NCBI GenBank assembly: GCA_942491145.1
Contig: CALOBC010000059.1
Location: 62,001-126,000 of the forward strand
DNA: 64,000 nt
Direction of reading: 5' to 3'
Source: CAXQUZ01 sp942491145
GTDB taxonomy: Bacteria; Myxococcota_A; UBA796; UBA2385
Shown: piece by piece, positions 48,913-57,611 of the stretch
Numbering within the stretch: the first letter of the stretch is position 1
Layout: every line of letters starts with the position of its first letter
Position numbers and translations under genes: made by a program
The notes under the pieces: generated by a model
Database searches by the model: none
What the model saw: only the letters and a program-made list of their open reading frames with translations
What the model was told of the DNA's origin: nothing

Positions 48913-49344
48913 CTACCGACGAAGCAGCGGCTGCATCGAATCGGCGCGGTGGCGGAGCGCAGCGGCGTAGGCCTCTCGGCCATCCAACTCCGCATCGGAA
49001 GCCGAACGCTCGAGCGATGCAATATTTGCTACAATGCGCTGCTGGCGAGCCTTCCACACCCGCTCATCGCGGGCGTTTTCAACATCGAGTCGATCCTCAA
49101 GAGTCCAGTCCACGTCAACACCCTCGGCCGGGATGTGGGGAGAAGCACCGGCGCGCGCGGGCAGGTGTGCGACAGGTTGTGTCGAGACGCCAGAGGGCGA
49201 AGGGTCGAACCCCTCCGTCGCTTCTCGGTCTGACGAAACCCCGGACCCGCCCGGCGCCTCCTGCGGTCCACCCTGAAGAATGGACCACAGGAGGCTTGCG
49301 ACCAGGAGGGCGCCGCCAATGACATAGCTGCGCCGTTCCAACAT
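48913..49344 (-). CDS. Small membrane protein of unknown function
   Basis: A 143-residue protein with one N-terminal helix (YVIGGALLVASLLWSILQGG, residues 7-26), a Ser/Pro-rich linker and a C-terminal helical region (DWTLEDRLDVENARDERVWKARQQRIVANIASLERSASDAEL) likely to form a coiled coil. Its ATG overlaps the TGA of the TSP3 gene by one base (TGATG), so it is coupled to that gene. It ends at TAG. Not recognised; probably an exported or periplasm-facing partner of the TSP3 protein. Confidence 0.65.
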   Translation of the reverse strand: MLERRSYVIGGALLVASLLWSILQGGPQEAPGGSGVSSDREATEGFDPSPSGVSTQPVAHLPARAGASPHIPAEGVDVDWTLEDRLDVENARDERVWKARQQRIVANIASLERSASDAELDGREAYAAALRHRADSMQPLLRR

Positions 49345-51137
49345 CAGTTGCAGCTCGACTTGGCAGCGGTGCGCACGATGACCGCACGCTCCTTGCTCGT
49401 CAGCAGACCTGCGTTCACGGCATCCTTCGAAGCCTTGGACACGGCGCTCACGTACTTGCCGTGGTTGGCATAGTCACCACAGTCGCCGACGGTCAGCTCA
49501 ACGTACTGCTCGCCAGAACAACCATCGGCGTCAAACGCCACACCCACAGGGGTCGCAGCGCAGAGGTCATCACCGTCGAGCACGCCGTCAGCGTCGTCGT
49601 CGTCGTCGCAGACGTCGCCTGCGCCGTCGCTGTCCGTGTCGGTCTGGTCGCCATTCGAGACAAGGCTGCAGTTGTCCGAGGTGTCAACAACGCCGTCGCC
49701 ATCGTCGTCCGCATCGCAGACATCCCCCTCACCGTCGGCATTCGTGTCGGCCTGGTCGGGGTTGTAGTCGGCGGCGCAGTTGTCGATGTCGTCGATGGTG
49801 CCGTCTTCGTCGGTGTCCGCTTCGCAGGTGTCACCAATGCCGTCACCGTCCGCATCCGCCTGGTCCAGGTTGGCGTCCACCGGGCAGTTGTCGGTGTCGT
49901 TGCAGACGAGGTCGGCGTCGCCGTCGCCAGTGGAGTCATTGCCGAGGCAGACGTCGAGGTCTTCGCAGACTTGGTCACCATCGGTGTCGCCGTAGCTGTT
50001 GTCGCCGAGGCAGAGGTCAACGACATCACAGACCAAGTCACCATCCACATCTGCATCGGCCGGGTCGGTGGGACAGAAGTCCGTGTCGTCACAGACACCA
50101 TCGGAGTCGCTATCGCCCGTGGCATCGTCGCCGTAGCAGACGTCTGCGTTGTCGCCAACACCGTCGAGGTCGCTATCGCTGCTCTCGGAGGCGTCGTTGG
50201 GGAAAGCGTCGCCGTTGTCGCCCACGCCGTCACCATCGGAGTCGTCCCACTCGGTGATGTCGTTGGGGAAGGCGTCGCCGTTGTCGCCCACGCCGTCACC
50301 ATCGGAGTCGTCCCACTCGCCGCTGTCGTAGGGGAAGGCATCCACCGCGTCCGCGTAGCCGTCGTTGTCGTCGTCATCGTCGCAGACATCTCCGAGCCCG
50401 TCGCTGTCGTTGTCGGCCTGGTCGGCGTTGACGTCGATGGGGCAGTTGTCCACGTCATCGTCGATGCCGTCCCCGTCTCCGTCAGCGGTCGCCACGAGGA
50501 GCGTGACATCTGCGGTCAGCCCAGCGTCGAACAGGAGGGTGAGACTGTTGGCCCAGGTCTGGCTGTAGAGTTCAACGCCATCTGCGTCGTACGCCGCATT
50601 GAAGCCACGGATACCGTTCCCTGCGAGGAGGGTACCGCGCGACAGGTCACCGGTGAAGGAGCCGCCCTGGGTGAGGTCGCGGTCGGTGCTGCTGTCGATG
50701 ACCTCAAGGAAGGACTTGTGGTCGGCGGTGGTCAGGGCGATGACCGAGCCGGTGCCGGAGGTGCCGTCGGAGAGGTTGAGGTAGCCGGGGTTGCCCAGGC
50801 TGTAGTACGGACAGGCTTCGCTGTCGTCGAAGGTCAGCGTCGCGGTGTAGCCGCCGCTCGCAGTGCGGACGTAGTTCGTCAACGCCGAACCGTAGCTAGC
50901 CGGCCAGGACTGGGTGAAGTCGAACTCGAGGGTCAGCGTGAACGCCGCATCTTCACAGAGCAGGCCACCGTAGGGCCAGCTGCCGCCGAAGGTGTAGGGC
51001 GGAGCGTAGACCTCACTCGCCACACCGGTGATCGTCAGGCCGGTAGGTGAGTCAGCCAGCGCGTCGGCGCTCGCAGCCAGCGCAAGGGCGGGAAGGAGGA
51101 GCGCCACGCGGGCGAGGGTGCAGGGGAAAGTGGGCAT
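49344..51137 (-). CDS. Secreted protein with thrombospondin type-3 calcium repeats
   Basis: A 597-residue exported protein. Signal peptide TLARVALLLPALALAASADALA. Residues 30-225 form a beta-sandwich without a recognised family. Residues 230-520 consist of about 13 TSP3-type units such as DGDGIDDDVDNCP, DNDSDGLGDVCDDDDDNDG, DSDGDGVGDNGDAFPND and DADGDGIGDTCEAD, each expected to bind calcium. The end has a short Cys-containing helical domain (LTVGDCGDYANHGKYVS...AAKSSCN). GGAGAA precedes the ATG at 51137. It lies downstream of the one-piece sensor gene, with a double inverted-repeat operator between them, and is probably its target. Confidence 0.85.
   Translation of the reverse strand: MPTFPCTLARVALLLPALALAASADALADSPTGLTITGVASEVYAPPYTFGGSWPYGGLLCEDAAFTLTLEFDFTQSWPASYGSALTNYVRTASGGYTATLTFDDSEACPYYSLGNPGYLNLSDGTSGTGSVIALTTADHKSFLEVIDSSTDRDLTQGGSFTGDLSRGTLLAGNGIRGFNAAYDADGVELYSQTWANSLTLLFDAGLTADVTLLVATADGDGDGIDDDVDNCPIDVNADQADNDSDGLGDVCDDDDDNDGYADAVDAFPYDSGEWDDSDGDGVGDNGDAFPNDITEWDDSDGDGVGDNGDAFPNDASESSDSDLDGVGDNADVCYGDDATGDSDSDGVCDDTDFCPTDPADADVDGDLVCDVVDLCLGDNSYGDTDGDQVCEDLDVCLGNDSTGDGDADLVCNDTDNCPVDANLDQADADGDGIGDTCEADTDEDGTIDDIDNCAADYNPDQADTNADGEGDVCDADDDGDGVVDTSDNCSLVSNGDQTDTDSDGAGDVCDDDDDADGVLDGDDLCAATPVGVAFDADGCSGEQYVELTVGDCGDYANHGKYVSAVSKASKDAVNAGLLTSKERAVIVRTAAKSSCN
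50194..50319 (-). repeat. 66-bp tandem duplication inside the TSP3 gene
   Basis: Two 60-base blocks (50194-50253, 50260-50319) differ by one base and repeat with a 66-bp period, i.e. 22 residues (DDSDGDGVGDNGDAFPND-type unit). A third, diverged unit follows. Recent duplication by slippage or recombination. Confidence 0.85.
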
Positions 51138-51330
51138 GAGTTCTCCATGTCGTGGAGGCGCAGCTCGGCCCTCGGCCAGCCAGGGGGCCGGCGTCCGGAC
51201 GGAGTGCGATGGGGGTGGGGAGCAGACCCGCGGCGCCGGTTGGCGTGGATGGGGACTGGCGACGGGGCCGTCCCAGACGCACCCACAGGCTACCCCCGTG
51301 TCATCGAGAATCACGTCCAGGTGGGCGTTT

Positions 51331-51366
51331 TGTCCCGTTGCGACACGTCTGTGTCCCGAGGGGACA
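51331..51366. promoter_or_regulatory. Double TGTC-N7-GACA operator upstream of the TSP3 gene
   Basis: TGTCCCGTTGCGACA (51331-51345) and TGTCCCGAGGGGACA (51352-51366) are 21 bp apart, two helical turns. Each is an inverted repeat and together they are a direct repeat with 11 of 15 bases shared. They lie about 195-230 bp before the TSP3 ATG and just after the end of an AraC-type regulator gene. AraC-family proteins commonly bind direct repeats about 21 bp apart. Confidence 0.5.
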
Positions 51367-51388
51367 TGGGGGCCGCACGCCCCGCAGA

Positions 51389-54300
51389 TCAGGCAGGCCC
51401 TCTCCCTCGGGTTGCCCCCAGGGCCTGCTTGGGCGGGTGGCCGAACCAGGCCGAGTACGTGCGCGAGAAGTAGGCCGGGCTCAGGCCGACCTGATGTGCC
51501 GCCTCGGCCACGGTGTGCACCGCTCCCCGCTCGAGCAGCGCCTTGCCCGTCTCCATGCGGCGGGCGCGGAGCAGGTCGCTCGGGCTCTCGCCGCAGATCC
51601 GCTGGACCTCGCGGAGCAGCTGGCGGCGGCTGTAGGCCAAGGCCTTGGAGAGCTGCGCGACCCCAAAGCCCGGTTCGGCCATCCGCTGTGCGATCACCGC
51701 TTCGAGGCGCACGACCATCGCCTGATCCACCTCGCTCAGCAGCGACGGTGGCGGCTCCTCGGGCTCGCCCTCTCCCCCGCCAACCCGCTCGGCGGCCCCG
51801 TGCCCGCGCGCCACGAGCTTGCCCACGCGGGCCAAGAGCTCGCGCATGCGCAGCGGCTTGGTCATGTAGTCGTCCGCCACCGCCAGCCCCGCGATCCGGT
51901 CCTCCTCTGCAGACTTTGCGCTGGCCAGCAGGATGGGCACATGGGCGAGGGTGGGCTCAGCGCGCAGGCGGCGGCAGAGCTCGAGGCCGTCCATGTCCGG
52001 CATCATCACGTCGGACACCACCACATCGGGCGGCTGCGCGAGGGCGAGGGCGAGGGCCTGCCGCCCGTTGGACGCCGGCTCGACCAGGAAGCGGCGGCGG
52101 AGGTGGGCCACCAGGAAGTCCCGCATGTCGGCGTGGTCTTCCACCAGCAGCACCCGCGGCAAGGGGGCGTCGGCGTCATCGGGCACAGGCAGGGTGGCGT
52201 CCAGCACCTCGCTGGCTTCGCCTTCCGCGTTCGTCCGGCCCCCGAGGTCCAGGTCCTCCGGAGAGAGGTGGTCCACGCCCATGGGGAGGTGGAACCAGAA
52301 GCGACTGCCCAGCTCGGGGTAGCTGTCGACGCCGATGTCGCCGCCGTGCAGCAGCACCAGGTCCCGGGCCAGGGCCAAGCCGATGCCCACGCCGCCGTAG
52401 CGCCGGGCGTCGCCGCGCTCGCCCTGCTCGAAGCGCTCGAAGAGGCGCTGCTGCTGGTCGAGGGGGATGCCCACGCCGGTGTCCTGCACCTCCACCCGCA
52501 CCTGCTGCGACTCGCCGTCTTCGTCTGGGGTGGTCACCACGCGGACGATGATGTGGCCCCCTTCCCCGGTGAACTTCACTGCGTTGACCAGCAGGTTGCT
52601 CAGCACCTTGTCGATGAGGTCGGCATCGAACCAGAGCTCGCACTCGCCCTCGGGCAGCTCCATCCGCAGGTCGAGGCCCTCGCGCTCGCAGCGTGCACCG
52701 AAGCGCCCCGCGACCTGCCGGACGAAGGACACGAGGCCGTGGCAGCGCACCCGAATGTGGAGCTGGCCGCTCTCCAGCCGGGCCAGATCGAGCAGCTGCT
52801 CGACCAGCGCCTCGAGGCGGTGGGTGTTGCGGCGAATCACGTCGAGGCGCGCGCGGGCGGCCCCCTCGGGCACCTCGCCGGAGGCCGCCAGATCTTCGAG
52901 CGGACCGACCACCAAGGTGAGCGGCGTGCGCAGCTCGTGGGAGAGGTCGGCAATGAGCCGGGTGCGGAGGGCGTCGAGCTCCTCCAGGCGGGCAGACTTG
53001 GTGGCGATCTCCAGGTTCTGCGACACGAGCACCTCGGCCTGCCGATGCAGCTCTTCGGTGCGCTGCGCCACGATGGCCTCCAGCTCGATCTCTCGGCGCC
53101 GGCGGACCGACGCTCGCCACAGCGCCCACAGCGCGCCGAGGCCCAGGCCGGACAGGCCGATGACCACGAGGAACGCGGGCGTCTCTCGGAAGGCAGGGGG
53201 CCGATGGACCGACAGCGTGGCGACGTTCTCGCTCCACAGCTCCCCCAGGCCTGCCTGCACCTCAAGCTCGAAGTCGCCCGGGGGCAGATTGGTCCAGCTC
53301 CCCATGTGCAGCGAGGTGGGCCCCCGCCAGCCCTTGTCCACCCCGACCAGGCGAAAGCGAAACCGCAGCTGTTCGGGGTTCGAGAACTCGGGCGCAGTCC
53401 ACCGGACCTCGAGCAGCCGGGCGGTCTGATCGAGGTGCAGGGCGCGCGCGTGTTTCAGGTGCACGACCGCTCCGTCAACGGCGACCTCCTCGATGATGGG
53501 GTCGGGGGGGGTCGGCTCCACGATGAGGCGCGGATCGACGACCGCAAGGCCGCGCTGGGTCGGAAACCACAAGCGGCCCTGGGCGTCGCGCGACCCAGCC
53601 GGAGACGCGCCGCCGTTGGCCTCTCGGTTGAGCATGCCGTGCCGCTCGGTCAAGCCCACGGTGAAGACGCCCTCGACCTCGCCTTGGACAAAGGCCCGCA
53701 GCGAGCCGAGGGAGGCCCATGTGAGGCCGCGGTTGGTGCTCATCCACAGGCGGCCCTGATCGTCGGGCAGCAGGCTGTGGATGGCGTCGTCGTAGAGGCC
53801 CTGGGCGGTGCTGAGGCAGACCGGGTCGGCGGAATAGGGCGGCGAGAGCTGACACAAGCCGGCGTCTTCGGTTCCGACCCAGATCTCGCCTTCGGGCGAG
53901 GCCCAGACCGCGCGCAGGGTGTTGGACGACAGGCCCTCCGCCCGGGTCCAGCGGTCCACCTGGCCCTCGCTCAGGCGCAGCAGTCCTCCGCCGCGTGTGC
54001 CCGCCCAGAGGGCGCCGTCAGGGGCTTCGGCGAAGGCCGCCACGTCCGTCAGGGGCTGCCCGTCCGGGTCGAGGACCGAGCGGAATCTGGCGCTCTCCGC
54101 GGGCCGATGGAGCAAGGCGTGGCTGGCCCCCAGCCAGACCCCCTGATGACCATCGGTGAACATGGCCCGGACGCTGGTGGTCGGCGTGAACCCGAGCCCG
54201 TCAAGGTCGATGGGGATGCAGGCATCGTCGGTTTGCACGCACACCCCGCCGATGGTGGCGAACCAGAGGTCTCCGTCTGGTGCCTGCATCATTGCGGGCA

Positions 54301-55537
54301 CGCTGGTCTCGGCCGTGGGAGGCCGCTGTCTCCAGTGGGAGGCCAGGCGGGACCCGCCGTCGGTCACCTCGTAGACGACCCCCTGGTAGTCGCCCACCCA
54401 GAGCCCCTGGTCGCGATCGACCAAGAGGGTCCACGGTGCCGAGGGTCCCATCTCGGGCTCAACCCCGTCGACCAGGCGCGGCCGCACCTGGGCGAGCCCG
54501 CCGCCATCGGTCGCGAGCCACAGCCCGCCATCGCGCCCGGGCACGATCTCAAACAGGCGCGCCCCGAGCTCGCCGACTGGCTCGGTCCCGCGCACCACGG
54601 CGTGGGACACCATCCGCCAGGGCTCACCGTCGATGACCCGCGACCCTCCTCGGCAGTCGAGGGTGGGGACCCGCTCCAGGCGCTCGTATCCGTCCGCATC
54701 GAGGGTCCACCAGCCCGAGAAGTCGCGCACCCAGAGTCGATCCGAGTAGAGCAGCTCGCAGACCCCTGCGCCTTGTTGCCCGGGCGGGTCGAGGGCGGTC
54801 AGGCCGCGGCCCTTCTCGTATAGAATGACCCCCGTGGAGGTGCCCAGAAACACCCCCCCGTCGGGATGGCGCACCATCGACTGCACCCGACCCAGGCGCA
54901 GGGTCGGTTCGAGCGCCCGGGCCACCAGATCCGGTCCCAGCACCCACACCCCGTGCTCCCGGGTGCCCACCCACAGCTCGTTGTCCACGTCGAGCAGGGA
55001 CTCGGGACGCGCGCCCGGGGGCAGCCCCTTGGCCGCCTTCGGGCCATCCCCGTCGAGGCGGGCAAGCGCATCGGGGCCGTAGGCCCAGGTCGCCTGGTTG
55101 CCGGTGAACAAGTGCTCGTAGAGGGCGCCGCTCCCCGGCTGGGGTGCCCACTGGGTGAAGCGCGAGCCCGGGTGTCCCTCGCCATCCAGGGCCAACACCG
55201 TGCCTTCCTCAGTCAGAAGCCAGAGCCGCCCGCCGCCGCCGCTCTCCACAGCCACGAAGCGGTTGCTCGGAAGCTCGGGGTGCTGCGCCCGGCGGAAGGT
55301 GCGCATGGCCAAGCCGTCGAAGCGCACAAGGCCGTCGAGGGTCGCCATCCAGACGTAGCCCTCGTCGCTCACCGCCACGTCTCGGAGGTGGTTGATGGGC
55401 AGGCCGTCCTGCACGGTCCAGTGGTCGAGGAGGTGTCGCCCGTCCAAGGCCAGCTCGGTGGTGCTGGCCTCGGCCCCGCCACTGGCCAGGACCCACAGCA
55501 AGACCAGGGTGTTCAGCAGGGGCGGGGGACGGGGCAC
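51389..55537 (-). CDS. One-piece hybrid sensor: propeller, Y_Y_Y, histidine kinase, receiver, AraC HTH
   Basis: A 1382-residue hybrid two-component system of the type first known from Bacteroides polysaccharide loci. Signal peptide, then two-component-regulator propeller repeats (about 30-680: GYVWMATLDGLVRFDG, GRLWLLTEEGTV, GEIWVGTEDAGL). Next a Y_Y_Y domain (about 690-765), one transmembrane helix (about 785-805), HisKA with His in LSHELRTPLTL (about 865), HATPase (VNAVKFTG, DTGVGIPL, GVGIGLALARDL), a receiver with Asp in VVSDVMMPDMDG (about 1176) and an AraC-type HTH (about 1285-1380). It would sense a periplasmic ligand and act on DNA directly. GTG start at 55537. The adjacent double operator is a candidate target. 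Confidence 0.93.
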   Translation of the reverse strand: MPRPPPLLNTLVLLWVLASGGAEASTTELALDGRHLLDHWTVQDGLPINHLRDVAVSDEGYVWMATLDGLVRFDGLAMRTFRRAQHPELPSNRFVAVESGGGGRLWLLTEEGTVLALDGEGHPGSRFTQWAPQPGSGALYEHLFTGNQATWAYGPDALARLDGDGPKAAKGLPPGARPESLLDVDNELWVGTREHGVWVLGPDLVARALEPTLRLGRVQSMVRHPDGGVFLGTSTGVILYEKGRGLTALDPPGQQGAGVCELLYSDRLWVRDFSGWWTLDADGYERLERVPTLDCRGGSRVIDGEPWRMVSHAVVRGTEPVGELGARLFEIVPGRDGGLWLATDGGGLAQVRPRLVDGVEPEMGPSAPWTLLVDRDQGLWVGDYQGVVYEVTDGGSRLASHWRQRPPTAETSVPAMMQAPDGDLWFATIGGVCVQTDDACIPIDLDGLGFTPTTSVRAMFTDGHQGVWLGASHALLHRPAESARFRSVLDPDGQPLTDVAAFAEAPDGALWAGTRGGGLLRLSEGQVDRWTRAEGLSSNTLRAVWASPEGEIWVGTEDAGLCQLSPPYSADPVCLSTAQGLYDDAIHSLLPDDQGRLWMSTNRGLTWASLGSLRAFVQGEVEGVFTVGLTERHGMLNREANGGASPAGSRDAQGRLWFPTQRGLAVVDPRLIVEPTPPDPIIEEVAVDGAVVHLKHARALHLDQTARLLEVRWTAPEFSNPEQLRFRFRLVGVDKGWRGPTSLHMGSWTNLPPGDFELEVQAGLGELWSENVATLSVHRPPAFRETPAFLVVIGLSGLGLGALWALWRASVRRRREIELEAIVAQRTEELHRQAEVLVSQNLEIATKSARLEELDALRTRLIADLSHELRTPLTLVVGPLEDLAASGEVPEGAARARLDVIRRNTHRLEALVEQLLDLARLESGQLHIRVRCHGLVSFVRQVAGRFGARCEREGLDLRMELPEGECELWFDADLIDKVLSNLLVNAVKFTGEGGHIIVRVVTTPDEDGESQQVRVEVQDTGVGIPLDQQQRLFERFEQGERGDARRYGGVGIGLALARDLVLLHGGDIGVDSYPELGSRFWFHLPMGVDHLSPEDLDLGGRTNAEGEASEVLDATLPVPDDADAPLPRVLLVEDHADMRDFLVAHLRRRFLVEPASNGRQALALALAQPPDVVVSDVMMPDMDGLELCRRLRAEPTLAHVPILLASAKSAEEDRIAGLAVADDYMTKPLRMRELLARVGKLVARGHGAAERVGGGEGEPEEPPPSLLSEVDQAMVVRLEAVIAQRMAEPGFGVAQLSKALAYSRRQLLREVQRICGESPSDLLRARRMETGKALLERGAVHTVAEAAHQVGLSPAYFSRTYSAWFGHPPKQALGATRGRGPA

Positions 55538-55968
55538 AGGATCAGCTGAGTCCAGCGAGGGGAAGGGGCGGGTGCCCTAGCGTGCCGCGCGGCCATCCGG
55601 GGCTGCCTGTCCCCGCAGAGCACGGAACTGTCCCGGTTGCGCACCACGACTGTAGACGCCGAACCGGCCGCGCACACATGGAGCTGGGCGTCGATGGCTC
55701 GGCCCTCCACCCAGCTCCCCTCCATGGCCAGGGCCCCAAAGCCCAGGGAGGTGACTGCCCGCTCCGCGAGTCTCGCTCGGGCACGCGCCAGGCCGCCAGA
55801 GCGGTGGAGGCGCTCCCCGACGCCGACGACCGCAACACCTGCGGTGAGGTCGTCGAAGGCCACCAGCCCGCGGTTGGGGGTGACCCGGTAGACACCCGCA
55901 CCGGCTGCGGTGGGCTCGAAGACGAGGAGGCCCCTGTGTGCGACATCGTGCGACATTGTGCGAGGCAC
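55513..55968 (-). CDS. Hypothetical protein before the hybrid sensor
   Basis: A possible 151-residue protein (GTG at 55968, or ATG 4 codons in). Residues 12-115 read like a real domain (RGLLVFEPTAAGAGVYRVTPNRGLVAFDD, GVGERLHRSGGLARARARLAERAVTSLGFGALAMEG), with alternating strands and a helix. The tail is Arg/Pro-rich and overlaps the sensor start by 25 bp. The plus-strand alternatives here are low complexity. Family unknown. A 10-bp unit GTGCGACAT repeats at the 5' end. Confidence is limited. Confidence 0.4.
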   Translation of the reverse strand: MPRTMSHDVAHRGLLVFEPTAAGAGVYRVTPNRGLVAFDDLTAGVAVVGVGERLHRSGGLARARARLAERAVTSLGFGALAMEGSWVEGRAIDAQLHVCAAGSASTVVVRNRDSSVLCGDRQPRMAARHARAPAPSPRWTQLILCPVPRPC

Positions 55969-56286
55969 GGGGCATCCGAGGCGGGGGAGGAGCCTGACCG
56001 GCGGGGTGGCTTTCTTGAGGTCCTCGATGGCCTTGCATCAAGATCTGCGGTTGGCCGAGAATGCTCACTGAAAGGTGCTTCAGGCCTGTGTTCTCGAAGT
56101 CCCAGGCGGGCCGGCCGGGACCACGGGATCGCCCGGTCCGATGGGTCCTCCGGAGAGCTGCCGCCATTTTGTGCCAACTTGGGCCGGCTCTCGCACGCCG
56201 GGCCGGACACCGTTCCGCCCGGGCAGCCAAGGCCAGGTTCGCTGGTGGTTGTCTGACCGCCGCCCGTGCGATGCCCCGGAGGTGAC
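55969..56286. other. Divergent intergenic region, 318 bp
   Basis: It separates the hypothetical/hybrid-sensor unit (minus) from a membrane-anchored unknown protein (plus). A slightly AT-richer stretch lies at 56030-56100. I see no clear promoter, RNA gene or ORF. CCGGAGGTGAC immediately before 56287 supplies the ribosome-binding site for the plus-strand gene. Confidence 0.5.
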
Positions 56287-57588
56287 ATGGCCGAGCCACA
56301 GGCCCCGACGGGGGATCGCCGCCTCGCTGTTGCCTTGGTGCTCTGCGGGGGTGTCGGACTGCTCGCCGTGTGCCTCTGGCCGCCCAGCCCGCCACTGCCG
56401 ATGTCCCCCGAAGCCGCCGCTGAGGCGAGTGCCCCGAGGCCCTCGGAGAGCCGCCGGGCCCGTGCCCTCCAGGCAAAGCCGGACAAGCCCAAGGTGGCCG
56501 CTGTTGATGAGCAGGCGCCCGTGGAGGTTCGCATCCGTCTGGGCCCCCAGGACCGCCTGCACCGCAGCGTCTACATGTCCCTCGGCGCCCACAAAGCCCA
56601 CCAGCTCCTGCCGGCCGCCGACGAGGCGCCCTGGCCGGACCACCCCGCCAGCGACCGCCTCCAAGAGCTCCTGGAGGCCGACGCGGAGGGCCTCCCTCGG
56701 GCCGAGCGGGAGGCCCTGGCCGAGTTGCTCATCGAAGCCGCCGACGACCCCGCCTTGCTCGCGTCACCCTGGGGCCAGCTCATCACTTTTGAGGCGCGCA
56801 AGCGAGAGTCCCTGCTCGCCTGGTGCAAGCAGGTCTCGGACGACGAGTGCAAGTGGCACTGGTACGCCGAAGGGGACGTGCCGCCGGAGCGGGACCACCT
56901 GGGCCTTGATGCCGACGCGCGGGCACTCTTTGAGGCCCACCCCGACGACGCCGTGGGCGACTTTGCGGCCCTCTACCTGCTCGCGGCCACCCAGGATGAA
57001 GTCGTAGGGGTCGAGACGGCGCTCGCCGTGTTGGCGTCCACCCCAGACCCCCTGGTCGCCGCCCAAGCCGCCAGCCGGCTGATGCGCTACGGCCGCTTCA
57101 GCGAGCCCCTCGACCGCACCGAGATGGCGCTGGTCGCCGAGGCCTGGCATGAGATGACGCTGCCCCAGCGCTTGCCGCTGGCCCTGATGGGGGTCGACTT
57201 CGCCGTGCAGCGCGGTGACCTCTCCCAGGCCGCCGTGTGGCAGGGACGGGCTGAGCTCGTGCGCGAGGAGAACTGCGAAGCGGGTCACTTCACCTGTGAG
57301 GCCTACCTGGCTGAGCTCGCCATGACCCGAGGCCAGCTGGCGGCCCTGTCGGGTGAAGCGCCGACGTCCTGGTCCGAGGTGCTCACCGCGGCGGGCTGGG
57401 CTTGCCACGAGACCGACCCGCTCCCGGTCGACACGTCGGTCGAGCTCGAGGGGCAGTGGGCCGATGGCTGGCGCTTCACCGGCTGGGGGGAGGCCGACCC
57501 GGCATTCGTCGCTTGCTTTGAGGCCGAAGCAGATCGCCAGCCCGTCCCACCAGACCAAGCACGGGTGCTCGTCAAGATCCGGACGTGA
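56287..57588 (+). CDS. Membrane-anchored protein of unknown function
   Basis: A 433-residue protein with one N-terminal transmembrane helix or uncleaved signal (residues 14-32, VALVLCGGVGLLAVCLW), a Pro/Ala-rich linker and a large, mostly helical domain. The middle part (about 190-340) has TPR-like helix pairs (FAALYLLAATQDEVVGVETALAVLAS, LSQAAVWQGRAELVREENCEAGHFTCEAYLAELAM). The last 40 residues (GWGEADPAFVACFEAEA...ARVLVKIRT) form a short strand motif like those at the ends of AgmX/PglI-type gliding proteins, but the match is weak. GGAGG lies 5 bases before the ATG. Likely periplasmic, inner-membrane anchored. Confidence 0.7.
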   Translation: MAEPQAPTGDRRLAVALVLCGGVGLLAVCLWPPSPPLPMSPEAAAEASAPRPSESRRARALQAKPDKPKVAAVDEQAPVEVRIRLGPQDRLHRSVYMSLGAHKAHQLLPAADEAPWPDHPASDRLQELLEADAEGLPRAEREALAELLIEAADDPALLASPWGQLITFEARKRESLLAWCKQVSDDECKWHWYAEGDVPPERDHLGLDADARALFEAHPDDAVGDFAALYLLAATQDEVVGVETALAVLASTPDPLVAAQAASRLMRYGRFSEPLDRTEMALVAEAWHEMTLPQRLPLALMGVDFAVQRGDLSQAAVWQGRAELVREENCEAGHFTCEAYLAELAMTRGQLAALSGEAPTSWSEVLTAAGWACHETDPLPVDTSVELEGQWADGWRFTGWGEADPAFVACFEAEADRQPVPPDQARVLVKIRT

Positions 57589-57611
57589 GCGGGTGCCCAC
57601 CACGCCGCCCT

